Counted from the stretch's first letter, positions 36,701 to 48,290 are shown. The stretch: 64,000 nt of DNA from Podospora pseudoanserina (GCF_035222485.1 NC_085920.1:1984001-2048000); one strand, 5' to 3'. Program-made: numbers and translations. The notes: generated from the sequence alone by a model not told the origin.

Positions 36701-37040
36701 GGTGAACAATTGGGATTACGGCCTGGAGCTCGCCAGTCGTTACTTCCCAGCAAGCCTCATCGAGAGTGCCAGACACTGGTCAAAATATCACCAAGAGCAA
36801 GCAGAGCTTAGCCACAAAGAGAGGACGTCAGCCGAGATGAAGAGCGCAGCGGAGGTCGCCCTTATGCATCATATGGAGCAGGCGCTGTCTTCGCAGATGA
36901 GTAACATGGAGTTGGCGGAGAGATTGGAGGTGGTGACCGATCAGTACAAGGCCTTGGAAGAGAGAGGTGAGGTGTCGAATGAGAGAGGTGAGGTGTCGAA
37001 TGAGGGCGGTGAGGCGTCGAATGATAATGCCGAGGCCTAA
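33757..37040 (+). CDS. msh4: Meiotic MutS homologue MSH4
   Basis: A meiosis-specific MutS protein that acts with MSH5 as a clamp on recombination intermediates to promote crossovers, without a mismatch repair role. The protein is 927 aa from exons 33757..34389, 34444..34812, 34883..35327, 35585..36314, 36367..36515 and 36583..37040. The N-terminal 70 residues are Ser/Pro-rich. MutS domains II-IV follow: [37 protein letters not shown], then [15 protein letters not shown] and [19 protein letters not shown]. The ATPase has Walker [11 protein letters not shown] (about 655), [36 protein letters not shown], Walker [14 protein letters not shown] (about 735) and [10 protein letters not shown]. Domain I (mismatch-sensing) is absent, as expected for MSH4. 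Intron 3 is long (257 nt), and the acceptor at 35584 was picked because an earlier one runs into a stop. The tail ends in three 7-residue repeats ([21 protein letters not shown]). Confidence 0.94.
36962..37024 (+). repeat. 21-bp tandem repeat at the 3' end of msh4 coding sequence
   Basis: Three 21-bp units encode the 7-residue repeats at the MSH4 C-terminus. Units 1 and 2 are identical over most of their length (AGGTGAGGTGTCGAATGAG); unit 3 is diverged. In-frame unit length and sequence similarity suggest recent slippage. Confidence 0.75.
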
Positions 37041-38584
37041 GGGTTGTTTTTTGAGATATATCGCAGGGGGGGATGGCATTATATGGAGAGATGGAGGAAG
37101 ATAATAGGGATAAGGGTAGATTTTGGGCCACATGTTATGGTTTTATCATGCGTTATTTGTTGGGACATGTATCATGGCGTTTCTCATGCATTACTTGCTT
37201 TCTTGTAGGCGTACAATGAAACAATCGGAGCGTATCTTTGGCAGGAAGATGCATATCATCTGTTTTTTTCATCTCTTTCTGCTATATAGGTGTATCCCCA
37301 GCGTGCTTTCAAGAGGTATATTCCCAGGCCCTGCCCCATGAGCACCTACACTTAAAGGATGGAAATGACCCCGAGGCGACACACCGTTCTTTGTGGCAAG
37401 AATGAAGTTGTTCTAGAACCTACTTGCCCGTAGTAGATCTCAAATGCGGTATTGGAGGAAATACGATGAATAAGGTTGTGGCAATGTTCGCTCGGTGAGA
37501 TTGCCTAGAAGGTCATAGGTCCATAAAAGTCATCCTTGAGCAGACCGGCAAAGGTGGCCGATTAGCCGCGCGTTCGAGGAGCATGGGACAGTCGTTGACT
37601 GGGTTGGTGAGTACGAGCAGAGCGGGAAGTGGAAGCTGACAAAGCCAACTGAGGTCTGAAAGATCTCGGTGAATCTGTTGTGCAACAACAGGGGAAGAAT
37701 CAGATTCAAGAGCCTCAGGAAACCGATATACGATGAAAAGGCTGCCGAAGGAAGTTGTTGGGCGCTGTTGGTTTGGTGTGTATCGACCAATTGATGTTGA
37801 ATCTGGAGAGAAAACAGATGAATCCGCTTGGTTTATAGAAAGAAACTCACTGTGGTATTTGTGAGACTGAGATCGAATGCAAACGAGGTTCTAGGTACAA
37901 AGTTGTGAAATTATTGCTGACGCCGTCTGCCAACTAACCCCAGATCCGAGTAATCCGGCTTGCGGAGACTTGCCCAAAGCTACCACAGTCCGCCCTACCA
38001 CCATGAGCTGCCAGCTTCGACTCCAACCACCCGCTGGTTGATCGCTAATCTAACTGGTGAGTACCTTAATCCCGAATTACTTGCATTAGCTGACTGTTAC
38101 CAGATATCCTCCAGGGCTGCAGATCGCTGGTCGCTTGTCATGGGTTCCCGAGTGCTGGGTTTTAGCGGAAATCCGAGCAGAACCATACACCACGACGTAT
38201 TCGCAAGCTCAGTTGCGATATGGATGAATCGAGGGAGCCACATGGGGCCGGTGATGGTTCAGCTGGCCAACTTGCTCTTATCGGTCATCGATATGCCCCG
38301 AAATGAACGCAGCTGCGGGAGGCATAAGGGCACCACTGGTCGAGCTGGGGGCTGGGAGGCGGTCAACTGATGCCGCTTCGCAGATGGCTTACACCAACTA
38401 GCTGCGCCTCGAGGGTCAGGATGACGGGAGGGTTGGGACAAGATATTAAAGAGTATGGTGTTCGGTCAGGGGTATGGATGGCTGTATAAAGGGCTGCCGT
38501 TGTCAAGTATCAAGGACGATACAGACAGAGCAGTCTTGACAGAATACATCACAAGAAAGCACAACATTAACTTCAGCAGAAAAC
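37041..38584. other. Intergenic
   Basis: 1.5 kb without a supported gene. Pyrimidine/purine mix, no repeats. The last 100 nt carry the TATA box of the tyrosinase gene. Confidence 0.45.
38485..38490 (+). promoter_or_regulatory. TATA box of the tyrosinase gene
   Basis: TATAAA in the context GGCTGTATAAAGGGCTGCC, 95-100 nt upstream of the tyrosinase ATG. Position and context are good for a TATA-driven inducible gene. Confidence 0.5.
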
Positions 38585-40688
38585 ATGAGCACTACAGGCA
38601 ACATTGCGATTACTGGGATTCCTACCACGGCCGGTCCAGATGGTAACACGATCCAACCATGCCGACATGCTGGGGCCGAGTTTGACACAGGCTGACATTG
38701 AACAGGATCGTTCCCCCTTCGCCGAGAGCTCCGGGACCTCCAGCGCAACTATCCTGACCACTTCAACCTCCTCGTCCTTGCGCTGAAGGACTTCCAAGCC
38801 CTCAACGACTCAGTCCAGACATCCTACTACCAGATCGCTGGTATCCATGGTCTGCCCTACAAGCCTTGGAACAACGTCGGCAGCAACAGTGACTGGCAGT
38901 CGACAAGCGGGTTCGGGGGGTACTGCACCCATTCCTCGATTCTCTTCTTGACATGGCACCGTCCGTACCTTGCTCTCTTCGAGCAGGCTCTGTACAACTC
39001 CATCCAGAAGATTGCCAACCAGTTTCCTCAAGGCCCCCTCCGAACCAAGTATGTCGAGGCGGCCAAGACATTCCGCATGCCTTACTTCGACTGGGCTAGC
39101 CAGCCACCTTCTGGGTCTTCAGCTTTCCCCAGTGCTTTTACGGCCCCGAGCCTCCAAGTGGTTGATGTGGATGGCAAGACCAAGTCCACTGCCAACCCGA
39201 TCTACCGCTTCGTGTTCCACCCGGTGAACCCCTCGCCGGGCGACTTTCCTAGACAGGTATGGACCTTCTTACTCAAAGGTAGGATATTGAGATGGCTGAC
39301 AACCTGATTCCAGTGGAGCCGGTTTCCAACAACTGTCCGCTACCCCAACCCGAGAACTGGGCAGTCTCAGGATAACCGCGTGGCACCCATCCTGGCCAAC
39401 GAGCTGGCTTCTCTTCGCACCAACGTCAGCCTTCTTCTGCTGTCTTACACTAACTTTGACGCCTTCAGCTTCAACAGATGGGACCCGAACATGACCCCTG
39501 GCGAGTTCGGCAGTCTTGAGGACGTACATAACGAGATCCACGATCGAACTGGAGGAGGCGGGCACATGTCTTCTTTGGATGTGTCATCGTTTGATCCCCT
39601 GTTCTGGTTCCATCATACGTAGGTCTTCGTATCAAGGTGTGTACAACAGCCTTTGCTAACTACGAGGCAGCAACGTCGACCGTCTCTGGGCCATCTGGCA
39701 AGACCTCAACCCCGACAACTTCTTGACCCCCCGTCCAGCCCCTTACTCGACCTTTAACTCGACGGAAGGCGAGTCCCAGACCAAGGACACTCCCCTGACC
39801 CCCTTCTGGGACAAGTCAGCTACCAAGTTCTGGACCTCAGAGGAGATCAAGGATACCACGACCACCTTCGGCTACGCCTACCCCGAGACTCAAGAGTGGA
39901 AGTATAGGACCGGCTCCGAGTACCAAGCCTCCATCCGACAGGCAGTCACAACCCTCTACGGCACCAACGTCTTTGCCAATTTCGCCGCTGCCAACGTCCA
40001 GGCCAGAGCCACCGAGCACACAGAGCTGATCAAGAGCCTGTCCCTCGCCGCTCCTCCCCCTTCGGCTCCTATCACAGCAGAGAAACCCCTCCTCATCACC
40101 CAAGAGATGAAGGCCAGCCCCATCCCCGAACATCTCCAACACCTCGCCCCGAACAACAAGTACCCCGAATGGGTGGTCAACATCCGCGCCCAGAAACACG
40201 GCCTCCACGGTGCCTTCCGCGTCATCGTCTTCCTCGGCCCCATTGACGAGTCCGACCCTGACTCTTGGCAGACAGAGTTCAACACTGTCGGCCGTGTCTC
40301 TGTCCTTGGGCGCTCCACTCAAGGACCGACAACCACCAAGTGCGCTAAGTGCATCACTGATGCGGCAGATGAGCTGATGATCTCTGGGACGGTGCCTTTG
40401 ACCTCGGCCCTGTTGCAGGATATTGTCAATGAGAATACTGGCTTGCAGAGCCTGCAGGCAGAGGAAGTGGTGCCGTATTTGAAGAAGGAGCTCAAGTGGA
40501 AGGTGACGATGTTTGAGACTGGGGCGGAGAAGGATTGTGGGGAGGTTCCGGGGTTGAGGGTGAGTGTCACTAGCACCGAGGTTACTATTGGGGAGGATGG
40601 ACTGCCGGATTATTCGGGGGTGTATACCGTGTATCCGGAGATCACGGATGGAAAGCCGGGTGGTATGAGAGACGGTGAGCACATCTAA
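38585..40688 (+). CDS. Tyrosinase with C-terminal CXXC pro-domain
   Basis: A type-3 copper monophenol/o-diphenol oxidase that starts melanin synthesis. The protein is 643 aa from exons 38585..38642, 38706..39256, 39314..39618 and 39671..40688. There is no signal peptide (MSTTGNIAITGIPTTAG), so it is probably intracellular, as are other ascomycete tyrosinases. The CuA histidines are in IHGLPYKPW, in GYCTHSS (whose Cys-x-His can form the thioether bridge) and in TWHRPYLALFEQ. The CuB histidines are in VHNEIHDRTGG and DPLFWFHHTNVDR. The intron before NVDR splits the HHTN motif, and splicing restores it. The C-terminal quarter is the lid domain that keeps the enzyme latent until it is cleaved. 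It contains a CAKC motif (CXXC), the type implicated in copper loading, and ends in a DYSGVYTVYPEITDG segment. It is convergent with bud23. Confidence 0.96.
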
Positions 40689-40878
40689 GGGGACGAGAAA
40701 GCACATGTAGGAGATGGGAACGCAGGATGGAAATGAACACAATAGCACAAGAAACTGGGTATCAAAATTTCAGCCAACGTAGCAAATAACGAAATAACGA
40801 AGACCATGCTTTTATCGCCCAAACGCCGTTCCAAAATGCCCAACCGAAACCGTGCCAAAACAACAAGTCGCCCATCAT

Positions 40879-41727
40879 CTAGAAAGCAATCCGACGTTTC
40901 CGCCCCGTGTACTTGCTCGTAGCCTTGACAACCTTTCCCTTCCTCTCCATCTGTTCCTTCTTCTTGATAATCCACTGCTTGCTACCCTTCTTGATCTCCC
41001 CCTTCCCAGACGACCTGCCCTGCCTCCGGTTATCCACCACATCCACCCCCTCCATATTCTCAACCACACCGGTAATATCCCCGCTCTTGGTATTGGCCAC
41101 CGCGCTCTGACCCGCCGTCAAGACCAAGTAAACCTTTACATTCTTCGTATCAGGATCATCCTCAAGCATACCCGCCCCAAAACCAGCCTTGACCGCAGCA
41201 GAAGTGATCATCTGCTTCTGGACATCGTTCTTTGGATAAAACTGACACACCGCCCTCCCACCCCGCTTCAAGCTCTGATACAACCCCCCGAAAAACCTCG
41301 CCAACCTCTGCTGGGGAGAGGTCTCGCTGCTCTCGGCGTTGCAAAGCCACTGGATGGCGCTGATGCTAATCGCTGCGTCGAAGGTGCCGGCGCGGAAGGG
41401 AACGCCCTGGCCGATGTCGGCGAGAAACAAGTCGCCTTCTACGTCGCGCTGCAGGGCGACGTCGAGCATGGAAGGGGAGATGTCCATGCCGATCCAGACG
41501 TGAGGTCCGCCTTCCTCGGGGGGGATGTCGGAGAGGATCTCGCCTGAGAGGCCGGAGCCGCAGCCGACGTCGAGGATGAGGGAGGGGGTTTTGAGGTCGA
41601 GGAGCTCGAGGGCGCGGCGGGTCATGGAGGCTTGGATGTTCTGGATGCGGGAGGAGGTGGTGTACTTGCGGGCTTCGACGTCGTCGTAGTGGACGTCTGC
41701 GAGGAGGGTGTCTTCGGGGCGGGACAT
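40879..41727 (-). CDS. bud23: 18S rRNA (guanine-N7)-methyltransferase Bud23
   Basis: An AdoMet-dependent enzyme that makes m7G in the 18S rRNA (G1575 in yeast) with its partner Trm112, and helps 40S maturation in the nucleus. It is a single exon of 282 aa. The N-terminus has PEDTLLADVHYDDVEARKY, then the SAM-binding LILDVGCGSGLSGE (about 50), GMDISPSMLDVAL, LADIGQGVPFRAGTFDAAI and the family's SISAIQWLCNA. The second half has FYPKNDVQKQMITSAAVKAG and a nuclear-localised basic tail ending KKKEQMERKGKVVKATSK then YTGRKRRIAF, the WBS_methylT C-terminal region. The length matches yeast Bud23 (275 aa). The start is the first in-frame ATG. Convergent with the tyrosinase gene, 190 nt apart. Confidence 0.97.
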   Translation of the reverse strand: MSRPEDTLLADVHYDDVEARKYTTSSRIQNIQASMTRRALELLDLKTPSLILDVGCGSGLSGEILSDIPPEEGGPHVWIGMDISPSMLDVALQRDVEGDLFLADIGQGVPFRAGTFDAAISISAIQWLCNAESSETSPQQRLARFFGGLYQSLKRGGRAVCQFYPKNDVQKQMITSAAVKAGFGAGMLEDDPDTKNVKVYLVLTAGQSAVANTKSGDITGVVENMEGVDVVDNRRQGRSSGKGEIKKGSKQWIIKKKEQMERKGKVVKATSKYTGRKRRIAF

Positions 41728-42579
41728 GGTGGGTGGTTGGGGGTTAGGTATTTACTAGGTAAAGCGCAGTTGTAGATAGTCACAATTCGCGATGCGCTCG
41801 AGAGGCTGTGGAGGGGGTCGCTGGTTAAGTTGGACTGTGGACTTGGGTCGCAAGCTTTGGCTGGGGAGCTTGGGAAATTCTACGATAAGGATTTTTTGGA
41901 AAGATTATGGTGGGGCGGGTAGGTGGTCTGCAGGGTTCTCGGTGCGCTGGGCGACAAAATGAATTGCGCCTCGAAGCATATATCCACAGCTCGAGTGAAC
42001 AATAAGAATGATATATGTTAAATGAGTAGCTGCTTTTACATTAGTTACTCCTATTACAACATCAGAAGCATACCTATACAAGTGCTCCAACTAGTTGCAG
42101 TTGCGAACTTCAAGATCTTGCCGTTATCTAATCGGGATCAACAATGTACCGAATCCCGGTAGTTGACTGCTTATAGTGGAGATGCTGCTACACTAAAAAA
42201 CAGGGCATGGTCCGTCGCCCAAAATGCGGGAACGCGCCAAGCTTTCAATTAACACGCGTTCGCTTTCAGGGGGCAGCTGCCGTTGACGTCGTTGAACACC
42301 TATGCTGGATTGTGGTTGCCCATACAAACCCGGCCTATGTGCCTAATAGAAGAACCCAGTACCGATTGAAGTGTACTGCTGAGACTTGTATTCTCCGACA
42401 AGCACTCTCGAAGAATCTGTCCCTTTTTCGAGACGCCTTGAAGCTGTCTTCAAGAGGTCTTCTTGTTTCCCCAATACTACCTCATCTGCGCCGACAACAC
42501 CCTTTTTGCTTCTCAACGGCCTTTTCCTCTCTCGATAACCCTACCTTTCGCTTCAAGAGACCTCGAATAGCTGCTCAAC
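41728..42579. other. Divergent intergenic region
   Basis: Upstream region shared by bud23 (minus) and svp26 (plus). The svp26-proximal 200 nt are pyrimidine-rich. No RNA gene or repeat found. Confidence 0.5.
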
Positions 42580-43537
42580 ATGTGGATCTTGCCGTTGGTC
42601 GGATACCTCGGGTCGATCGTGGGCTTTGGCTTCATGACCCTGGCCATAGGTATGCTCCCTTGCATGCGTTCAAACTATCTTGAGAGGGCCATATGGTCGC
42701 TTCATATACCTTTGTCTTTTCTCCATATCACTCTGAAGATAGTCTGGATACCGCCCACTTTCTTTCCGATGTCTGCTGGTGACTGTCGAATGCGTCTCGC
42801 GATCGTTCGAATGGCTTTAAAACGGACCCAATACACCTTCACTTTCGCTGACGTGCTTCCAATATAGCCTCCGGCCTCTACTACCTCTCTGAACTCGTCG
42901 AAGAGCACACCGTCATCGCGAAGCGCTTCCTCTCCAAGCTCATTTACTCGATCATGGCCCTCCAGCTTCTCCTCTGCGTCGTCGACCGCTTCCCCTTCTT
43001 CCTCACCGTTCTCGGCATCTTCTCGCACTTTATCTACTTAGGCAACATGCGGCGCTTCCCCTTTGTGAAACTCACCGACCCCTTGTTCCTCGCCTCGTGC
43101 GGTGAGTTGCCCCCGTCCCGACCCAAGTACCTACCGATAAAGCGTAAACTAACCCCTCTCTCTGTCCAACAGCCCTCGTTTTAATCAACCACTACGTCTG
43201 GTTCAAACACTTCTCCCACCACCAAGAACGCGCCTACCAAAACGTCTCCTATTACGACACTCCTGACGACATCCCCACCTTCACCGAGATCGCCTCATAC
43301 TTTGGGCTCTGCGTCTGGCTCGTTCCCTTCGCATTGTTTGTTTCCCTCTCAGCAAGCGACAACGTCCTCCCCACCATGGGAAGCGGGAGCAGCGGTGACT
43401 TCTCCTCGTCGTCTACATCAAACGGCAGCAAAAAGAGAGGACAGGGCATGTTCAAAGCGCTGGTGGATGGAGTCCTAAATACAATGGCCGAGTTGGGCAA
43501 CATGACGGGGTTGAAGAAGCTGGAGGATAGGCTCTAG
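42580..43537 (+). CDS. svp26: Svp26/TEX261-family ER-Golgi membrane protein
   Basis: A multi-span protein of early Golgi/COPII vesicles; in yeast Svp26 is a cargo adaptor that exports mannosyltransferases (Ktr3, Mnn2, Mnn5) from the ER. The protein is 222 aa from exons 42580..42649, 42868..43101 and 43173..43537. The start MWILPLVGYLGSIVGFGFM is the first membrane helix, followed by the family motif ASGLYYLSELVEEHT, then SIMALQLLLCVVDRFPFFLT and the loop HFIYLGNMRRFPFVKLTDP. Next come LVLINHYVWFKHF and a last helix FGLCVWLVPFALFVSLSA. A Ser/Gly-rich cytosolic tail (GSGSSGDFSSSSTS) precedes the C-terminus. Intron 1 is unusually long for this window (218 nt) but has clean GTATGC and ATATAG ends; intron 2 is 71 nt. 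Confidence 0.94.
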
Positions 43538-44168
43538 GAGCGCCTCGCAAGAAACACAGTTGAATCAAGAAAAGGATTGGAGAATGAGCAAAGGCCGAAT
43601 GAGCCGGATCTGGGAAACGCCGCGGTGGAGTTTGTGGCTACGCGTGACTGGAAGAAACGGCTTCGCGGCAGAATTCAAGGCTTGCGATCGCAGCCGGACG
43701 AGCAAGGGCCTTGGCGCGTGAGCGAGCAAGTTCGCTTGTGGGCGGTGCTGGCCGGGCAAGATTGGGCGTGAGAGCACGCGACGGGGGTGGGGGGGCTATG
43801 GCGAGCATACGTTTTGGAAAGGGAGGAGACGAGAGTAAGTGGGCTTTTTGTTCCGTGCTCCAACGCTGGAGATAGTATGGAAGTTGTGTTTGGCTAACGG
43901 AGGAATTTAGGAATGGCCTTGCTATGACCGGTTGTCCCCCGGGATCTAGTTGATCCCATACATCTATAGAGCCAAAGCCGAGCTGTCGAAGCCGGGCCTG
44001 CTGAAAGAACTGGGTCTGTCTCGATGTTTGACCGCAGTATTGTTCTCCTCTTTGTGATAGTGTTGTTGACGTTGCTTGTTTCACTTGTTCGTCTGCTGTC
44101 CGGTAATTTATATCCTCCCCCGCTGCCAACTTGACATGAGAGCCAGCTCCCTATTGCTATCTATCTAC
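43538..44168. other. Convergent 3' region
   Basis: Between svp26 and the acidic unknown gene. A minus-strand open frame of about 160 codons starts without ATG (44129..43638) and resembles nothing I know; it could be a 3' extension of the neighbouring gene if a GTAAGT right before that gene's stop is used as a donor. This is weak. Confidence 0.4.
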
Positions 44169-45074
44169 CTACTTACAATGCGCCTTCGCACAATCGGCCC
44201 AGTACTTCCTCTGCAGCCCGTCAAAATCGATCTCTATGCCCGCAACCTCCACTCTCGGCAGCTCAGCGAACCTTGTCTTGCCGTCCTTCTCGATTTCCAT
44301 GATAAGATCCCTTTGTGCGTCGAGGTCTCTCTGGAGCTGGTCTAACTTGGAGGGATCGATGCAAGTGCAATCTTCTCCATTAAGAACATGCGTACAGACC
44401 GCTTCTCTCTGTTTGCCATTTTCTGAAGAGCTAGGGCCGATGAGCTCTAAGCTAAGGAGAGTGTTGGGTCCGGGGTAGTTGCTCAAGAGGTGAGGAGTTG
44501 GAGGAGCAGGGTTGACCCGAACGTCGCCTGGTTCGGTGGTCATTCCATCTGAAGGATCATCGTACAGTTCGCCTGGGTCCTCTTCCAAGTCCTCTTCAAC
44601 GACCTCCAGGGCCGTGACCCCCCTTTCTTGGTTCGTCGACCGGATGCTCTCTGCATCAGTCCAGTTCCAGTTCGAATTCGCCCTTTCTGAGCCACCCCAC
44701 CGACTACTACTGCCATCGGGGGGGTCGTCCGTGCCCCATTCATGCATGGGTCTTATCCATGATCGACGAGAGATGGTTGTTTGGGACCTGTTCGATTGGG
44801 TTCTGATCTCGTCGTCCTCCGCGGCCGTGGTGAAGATCTCTGTCCACCCATCTCCAGACACAGAGGATGCAGTAAAGGACTCGTCGTCGGTATCCGGGAA
44901 TGCGGATGGTGAAAGCAAGGCTTGGCTGAGGGCTTGGTCTAGGTCAGGTCCAGATCGAGGTGCCGCGTCGGATGAACGCATAACGTCGTCGAGAAGGACA
45001 AGGGTGCCTTCGAACTGAGCCGCTGCTCGAATGGCTCCCTGTGAGGGGTCATGGGTATCTAATGATGGCTCCAT
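44169..45074 (-). CDS. Acidic Ser-rich hypothetical protein with coiled-coil tail
   Basis: A 301-aa single-exon protein I do not recognise. The ATG at 45074 is the first in frame. Residues 1-100 are Asp/Ser-rich (SAFPDTDDESFTASSVSGDG); 100-215 are disordered with Trp-containing WGGSERANSNWNWTDAES and an acidic run VVEEDLEEDPGELYDDPSDG. The end is more structured: CTHVLNGEDCTCIDPSKLD holds three cysteines and a histidine that could bind zinc, then DQLQRDLDAQRDLIMEIEKD is a likely coiled coil, then VEVAGIEIDFDGLQRKYW and a final CAKAHCK. The sequence at the stop reads CATTGTAAGTAGG, so the last codons overlap a possible splice donor and the true C-terminus might lie further downstream. Base use is like its neighbours'. 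Confidence 0.7.
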   Translation of the reverse strand: MEPSLDTHDPSQGAIRAAAQFEGTLVLLDDVMRSSDAAPRSGPDLDQALSQALLSPSAFPDTDDESFTASSVSGDGWTEIFTTAAEDDEIRTQSNRSQTTISRRSWIRPMHEWGTDDPPDGSSSRWGGSERANSNWNWTDAESIRSTNQERGVTALEVVEEDLEEDPGELYDDPSDGMTTEPGDVRVNPAPPTPHLLSNYPGPNTLLSLELIGPSSSENGKQREAVCTHVLNGEDCTCIDPSKLDQLQRDLDAQRDLIMEIEKDGKTRFAELPRVEVAGIEIDFDGLQRKYWADCAKAHCK

Positions 45075-46844
45075 CACGTGTTTGCAGCATAGAGGCGATG
45101 CGATTCTGGGTTGCGTGTGAGGCGCGGGAGTGGTCGCGGTAGCGCCTCAGGAGTACCAGTCGTGCCATCTTATACTCCCACCTCTTCAGTGTCGGCCGGC
45201 CATGTAATTGTGCCCCAAGGTGCCCGACTTTCAGCCCACGACACTTCCATTCCCCGCAACTCTACGTGGCTCATCCCTTCTGACCGACGGAAAATGGCAG
45301 TGGGGTACAACAGTCAACTCTTTGCTTCCGTTTGTGGTAGGGAAAACAGATACCCGGACTCAAGTCTGGGTAGATGGATTTGCTCCGGCTCGGTTTGCCC
45401 TTGATACTCCAGGCGTGCCCGTGTTACGAAGCCAGTGGACGTGCGCTGTTGTCATGGACGCTTTGCAGATTTGCAGGGCGAGCGAGTGCCTTTTTCTCGC
45501 CTGCTGTACCACCCCCACCGGGTCTTTTCCTGTCCTCTGACATTTTGACAGAGCTGTCTATTCCCTCTTTCTACTCTATTCTGAGGCTCTACATGGGTTG
45601 GGGGAACTCTTTTCCATCGATTGCACATCGGATAGGAGCCATCTAGACGATCCCGAGCAATGCACGCTTGTCTACACGTCCGAAAGCAGCGCCCCCATGA
45701 CCCGCATCCGCCGTCCTTTGACTTATTCGCCAGCGTGGTCCCTACCGACCACGCATCATTACTGCCCGGTCTAGACCTGCTGTCCCCTTGGAACCCCTTA
45801 CTCAGACGCACCCATTACTAAGACACCCCACGCTCGACGTCAAATCCGGACAGTCAAGCAACGTCCCACAACACACCGCGGAACGCACAGCAACCGCGGG
45901 ATCTCAGGCGTCACCAACAGAAAAGGAAACGGAAATGATGATAAAGCAGTTAGTTCTACCCTTCAACACCAAAAGAAAGAGATGAGTGACAAAAGGACCC
46001 TGGCCCGTACCACTCCCATGTCTCCCCATCCTCCCCCCCTTCCCTCCCTCGGACATCTTTCCCTTCCCTTTCCTTAACAAGAAAGAATTCCATTACCTCT
46101 TCGCACCGCATAAAAGCAGTATCATCAAACACCCCAACGTCGATCCCGACCTTGATCACATCTTCGGGTCGGTTATCTCCCCTCTCCTCCGTCCTCCTCC
46201 GCATCTCGGCCTGACAGGTACCACGTGCTACCAAAACCCCCATATCAGTTTGTGCTATGTGTGTTTCCCCCTCTCTTGTTCACACAAACTAGCGATTTTG
46301 CAACACCGTGCACAGCAGGAGGAGGGAGGGCACGAAATGGAACCGGCTATCAGAGCTTTACATCGGCCATCGGCCAGATGGATTATGGGGGGTTCGTCCT
46401 CGTGACAGACTGACGGGATGGTGGTGTCAGTGACCGTGCGGACTCGGAAGAGTCAGCGTGTTGTGTGGGACCCAAGGGGCTGGTTGTTTTCGCGATGGAG
46501 TCGCTCTGGCTGTTGTAGATATCTGGGCATTCATTCACCAGAACGACATCATACTTCGGCTGCAGAGTCGTCGGTATCAGAGAAAAAGAGAGGAGTGGAT
46601 GGAGAAACGTAGAGATATCTGATAGATACTACCGAAGGGACAGAAGTGCCCTCGGGCTGACTGTCAAAAAAGCGCTCATATTGCGGGAGTTTGGGCGAAG
46701 GTTGTGTGACAAACATGTTGAAGCTCGAAGTAGACACCAAGGTCACAAAAATGGCCGGACGCCAAATTGCCAAAACTGCAGTAAAGGGGATACCAAAAAC
46801 AATCATCATGTCCCGAAAGGGGTGAGAGAAATTACAAAAGTTGA
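45075..46844. other. Intergenic
   Basis: 1.8 kb without supported genes. Short frames on both strands lack ATG or any domain. The stretch 46010..46070 is C/T-rich. Nothing else is seen. Confidence 0.45.
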
Positions 46845-46916
46845 TGCCCACAGCCAGAATCGAACTGACGACCTCATCATTACTAGTGATGCGCTCTACC
46901 ACTGAGCCATGCGGGC
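46845..46916 (-). tRNA. tRNA-Thr (anticodon AGT)
   Basis: A 72-nt cloverleaf read on the minus strand. The acceptor stem GCCCGCA pairs with TGTGGGC (one G-T wobble), with discriminator A. The D arm is GCTC-AGTGGTA-GAGC. The anticodon stem CATCA/TGATG holds the loop CTAGTAA, so the anticodon is AGT, reading ACU (and ACC after A34-to-I editing). The T arm is GTCAG-TTCGATT-CTGGC. There is no intron. Internal A box (TGGCTCAGTGG) and B box (GTTCGATTC) are intact, and a TTTT Pol III stop follows within a few nucleotides of the 3' end. CCA is not encoded, as is normal for eukaryotes. Confidence 0.95.
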
Positions 46917-48290
46917 TGAGCTGACACGTTGAACACATTATCGGCAATACCCTTTAACAAACGAGTGCCGCTGAAAGCAACGGACCAAGAGATTCCTTCC
47001 TTCCTGATCCTCTCCCTCTTCAAAAGAGCATCCACGAATGGGGATGGTGTCGAGCCATTAGCATTGTCTCTCAAAGCCAAGAACTATATCAGGCAGAAAG
47101 CGGGGCCTGTTGTCTCCCTCTACCCACCTACCTACCAAGAAATCGACACCCCTTTGTCCAAGCAATCATGTCACCAGCAAACAATAACAATTGCCAGCGG
47201 TCGTGATATATGAGCTATCAGAAAAGCATGGTACTTTGGCAAAAAAGAAAGATAAAAATAAAAACCCTCTCTTGTATTAGGACCCGACGCTCTGGATGTG
47301 ACAGAATGCTCCGGCGTCAACCGACGACGACGGATGATGGAGGCACGTCGATCTCGATGAAGCTGGCAACATGTGGCCAAAATGATTTTACCTTGCCACC
47401 CGGGATGAACGATGCAACAAGAAACACACTTTGACCACATGTCTGACCGGCTTGTGGAAGTGAGTTGTGAGATTGTATGTTGTGGCCGAAGTCGGCTTGA
47501 GGATGGCGTCTAACTCTTGGGCATGAACGGTTGGGGATTAAATCGCAGGGCTTTCTTGGTTGACCGAAAGGATAATGCTGACTAGGTAGGTAGGTGCCTT
47601 ACATACACCGCTTCAAGTTCACGAGTACACGGGAGCATGAGGTTTATGAGCATCAGCCCATCTTGTCCGTTGCTTCATCGCCCACGAGCAAAAGTTTGGG
47701 GCTTGGATTATCTCATAAAACACAACAGTCAAACCCAGTAAGCAAGCCGAGCTTAATATCATACATTCATCAATGATGCTGATGGTGAGCTACTCCAAAG
47801 ACACGAACAGTGATGAAACGCAGAGCGCCTGGCAAAACCACAGTACGTGGTCGGGTCATGAGGACGAAGCATCCGAGCAGACCTGGCAGAATCATTCAGG
47901 TCTCATACGTAACAGAAGACTGCATGGTGTAGGTACACACTGACGAGCTGTCTAACCCGCCTCATCATCCGTCACAAAGTTCCCATCCCCTTGGTATACA
48001 TCATTCAACATTCCCCAAACTCCACCCATCCTCACGCCGAAATTAACAACCTGTCCTGGGTATAGTAAAACAAACTCATGACGCCCCGCTCACACTACCG
48101 TCATCCGCCATCAGAATAAGACATGACAAACATACAGGCCGGCCTGTAGAAAAAGTGAGAACCCCGGGGATGAGCCAGCAGGTGGTGTGCCCGCCTTCAC
48201 CTTGTCGATCGACAAGGCCATCCTCGTCATTACTCGAAAAGGCTCGTCCACCCATCCGCGCGTGGTCGCTGGCCACCTACCCTCGCCCTA
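46917..48290. other. Intergenic
   Basis: 1.4 kb between the tRNA and the GPCR gene's 3' end. CTACC/GGTAGG microsatellite-like motifs (47126..47138 and 47583..47594). No gene supported. Confidence 0.45.

Noticed and set aside
43638-44129. 163-codon minus-strand frame between svp26 and the acidic unknown gene
   Set aside because: Starts with TTG, no family; only conceivable as a spliced 3' exon, which is unproven.
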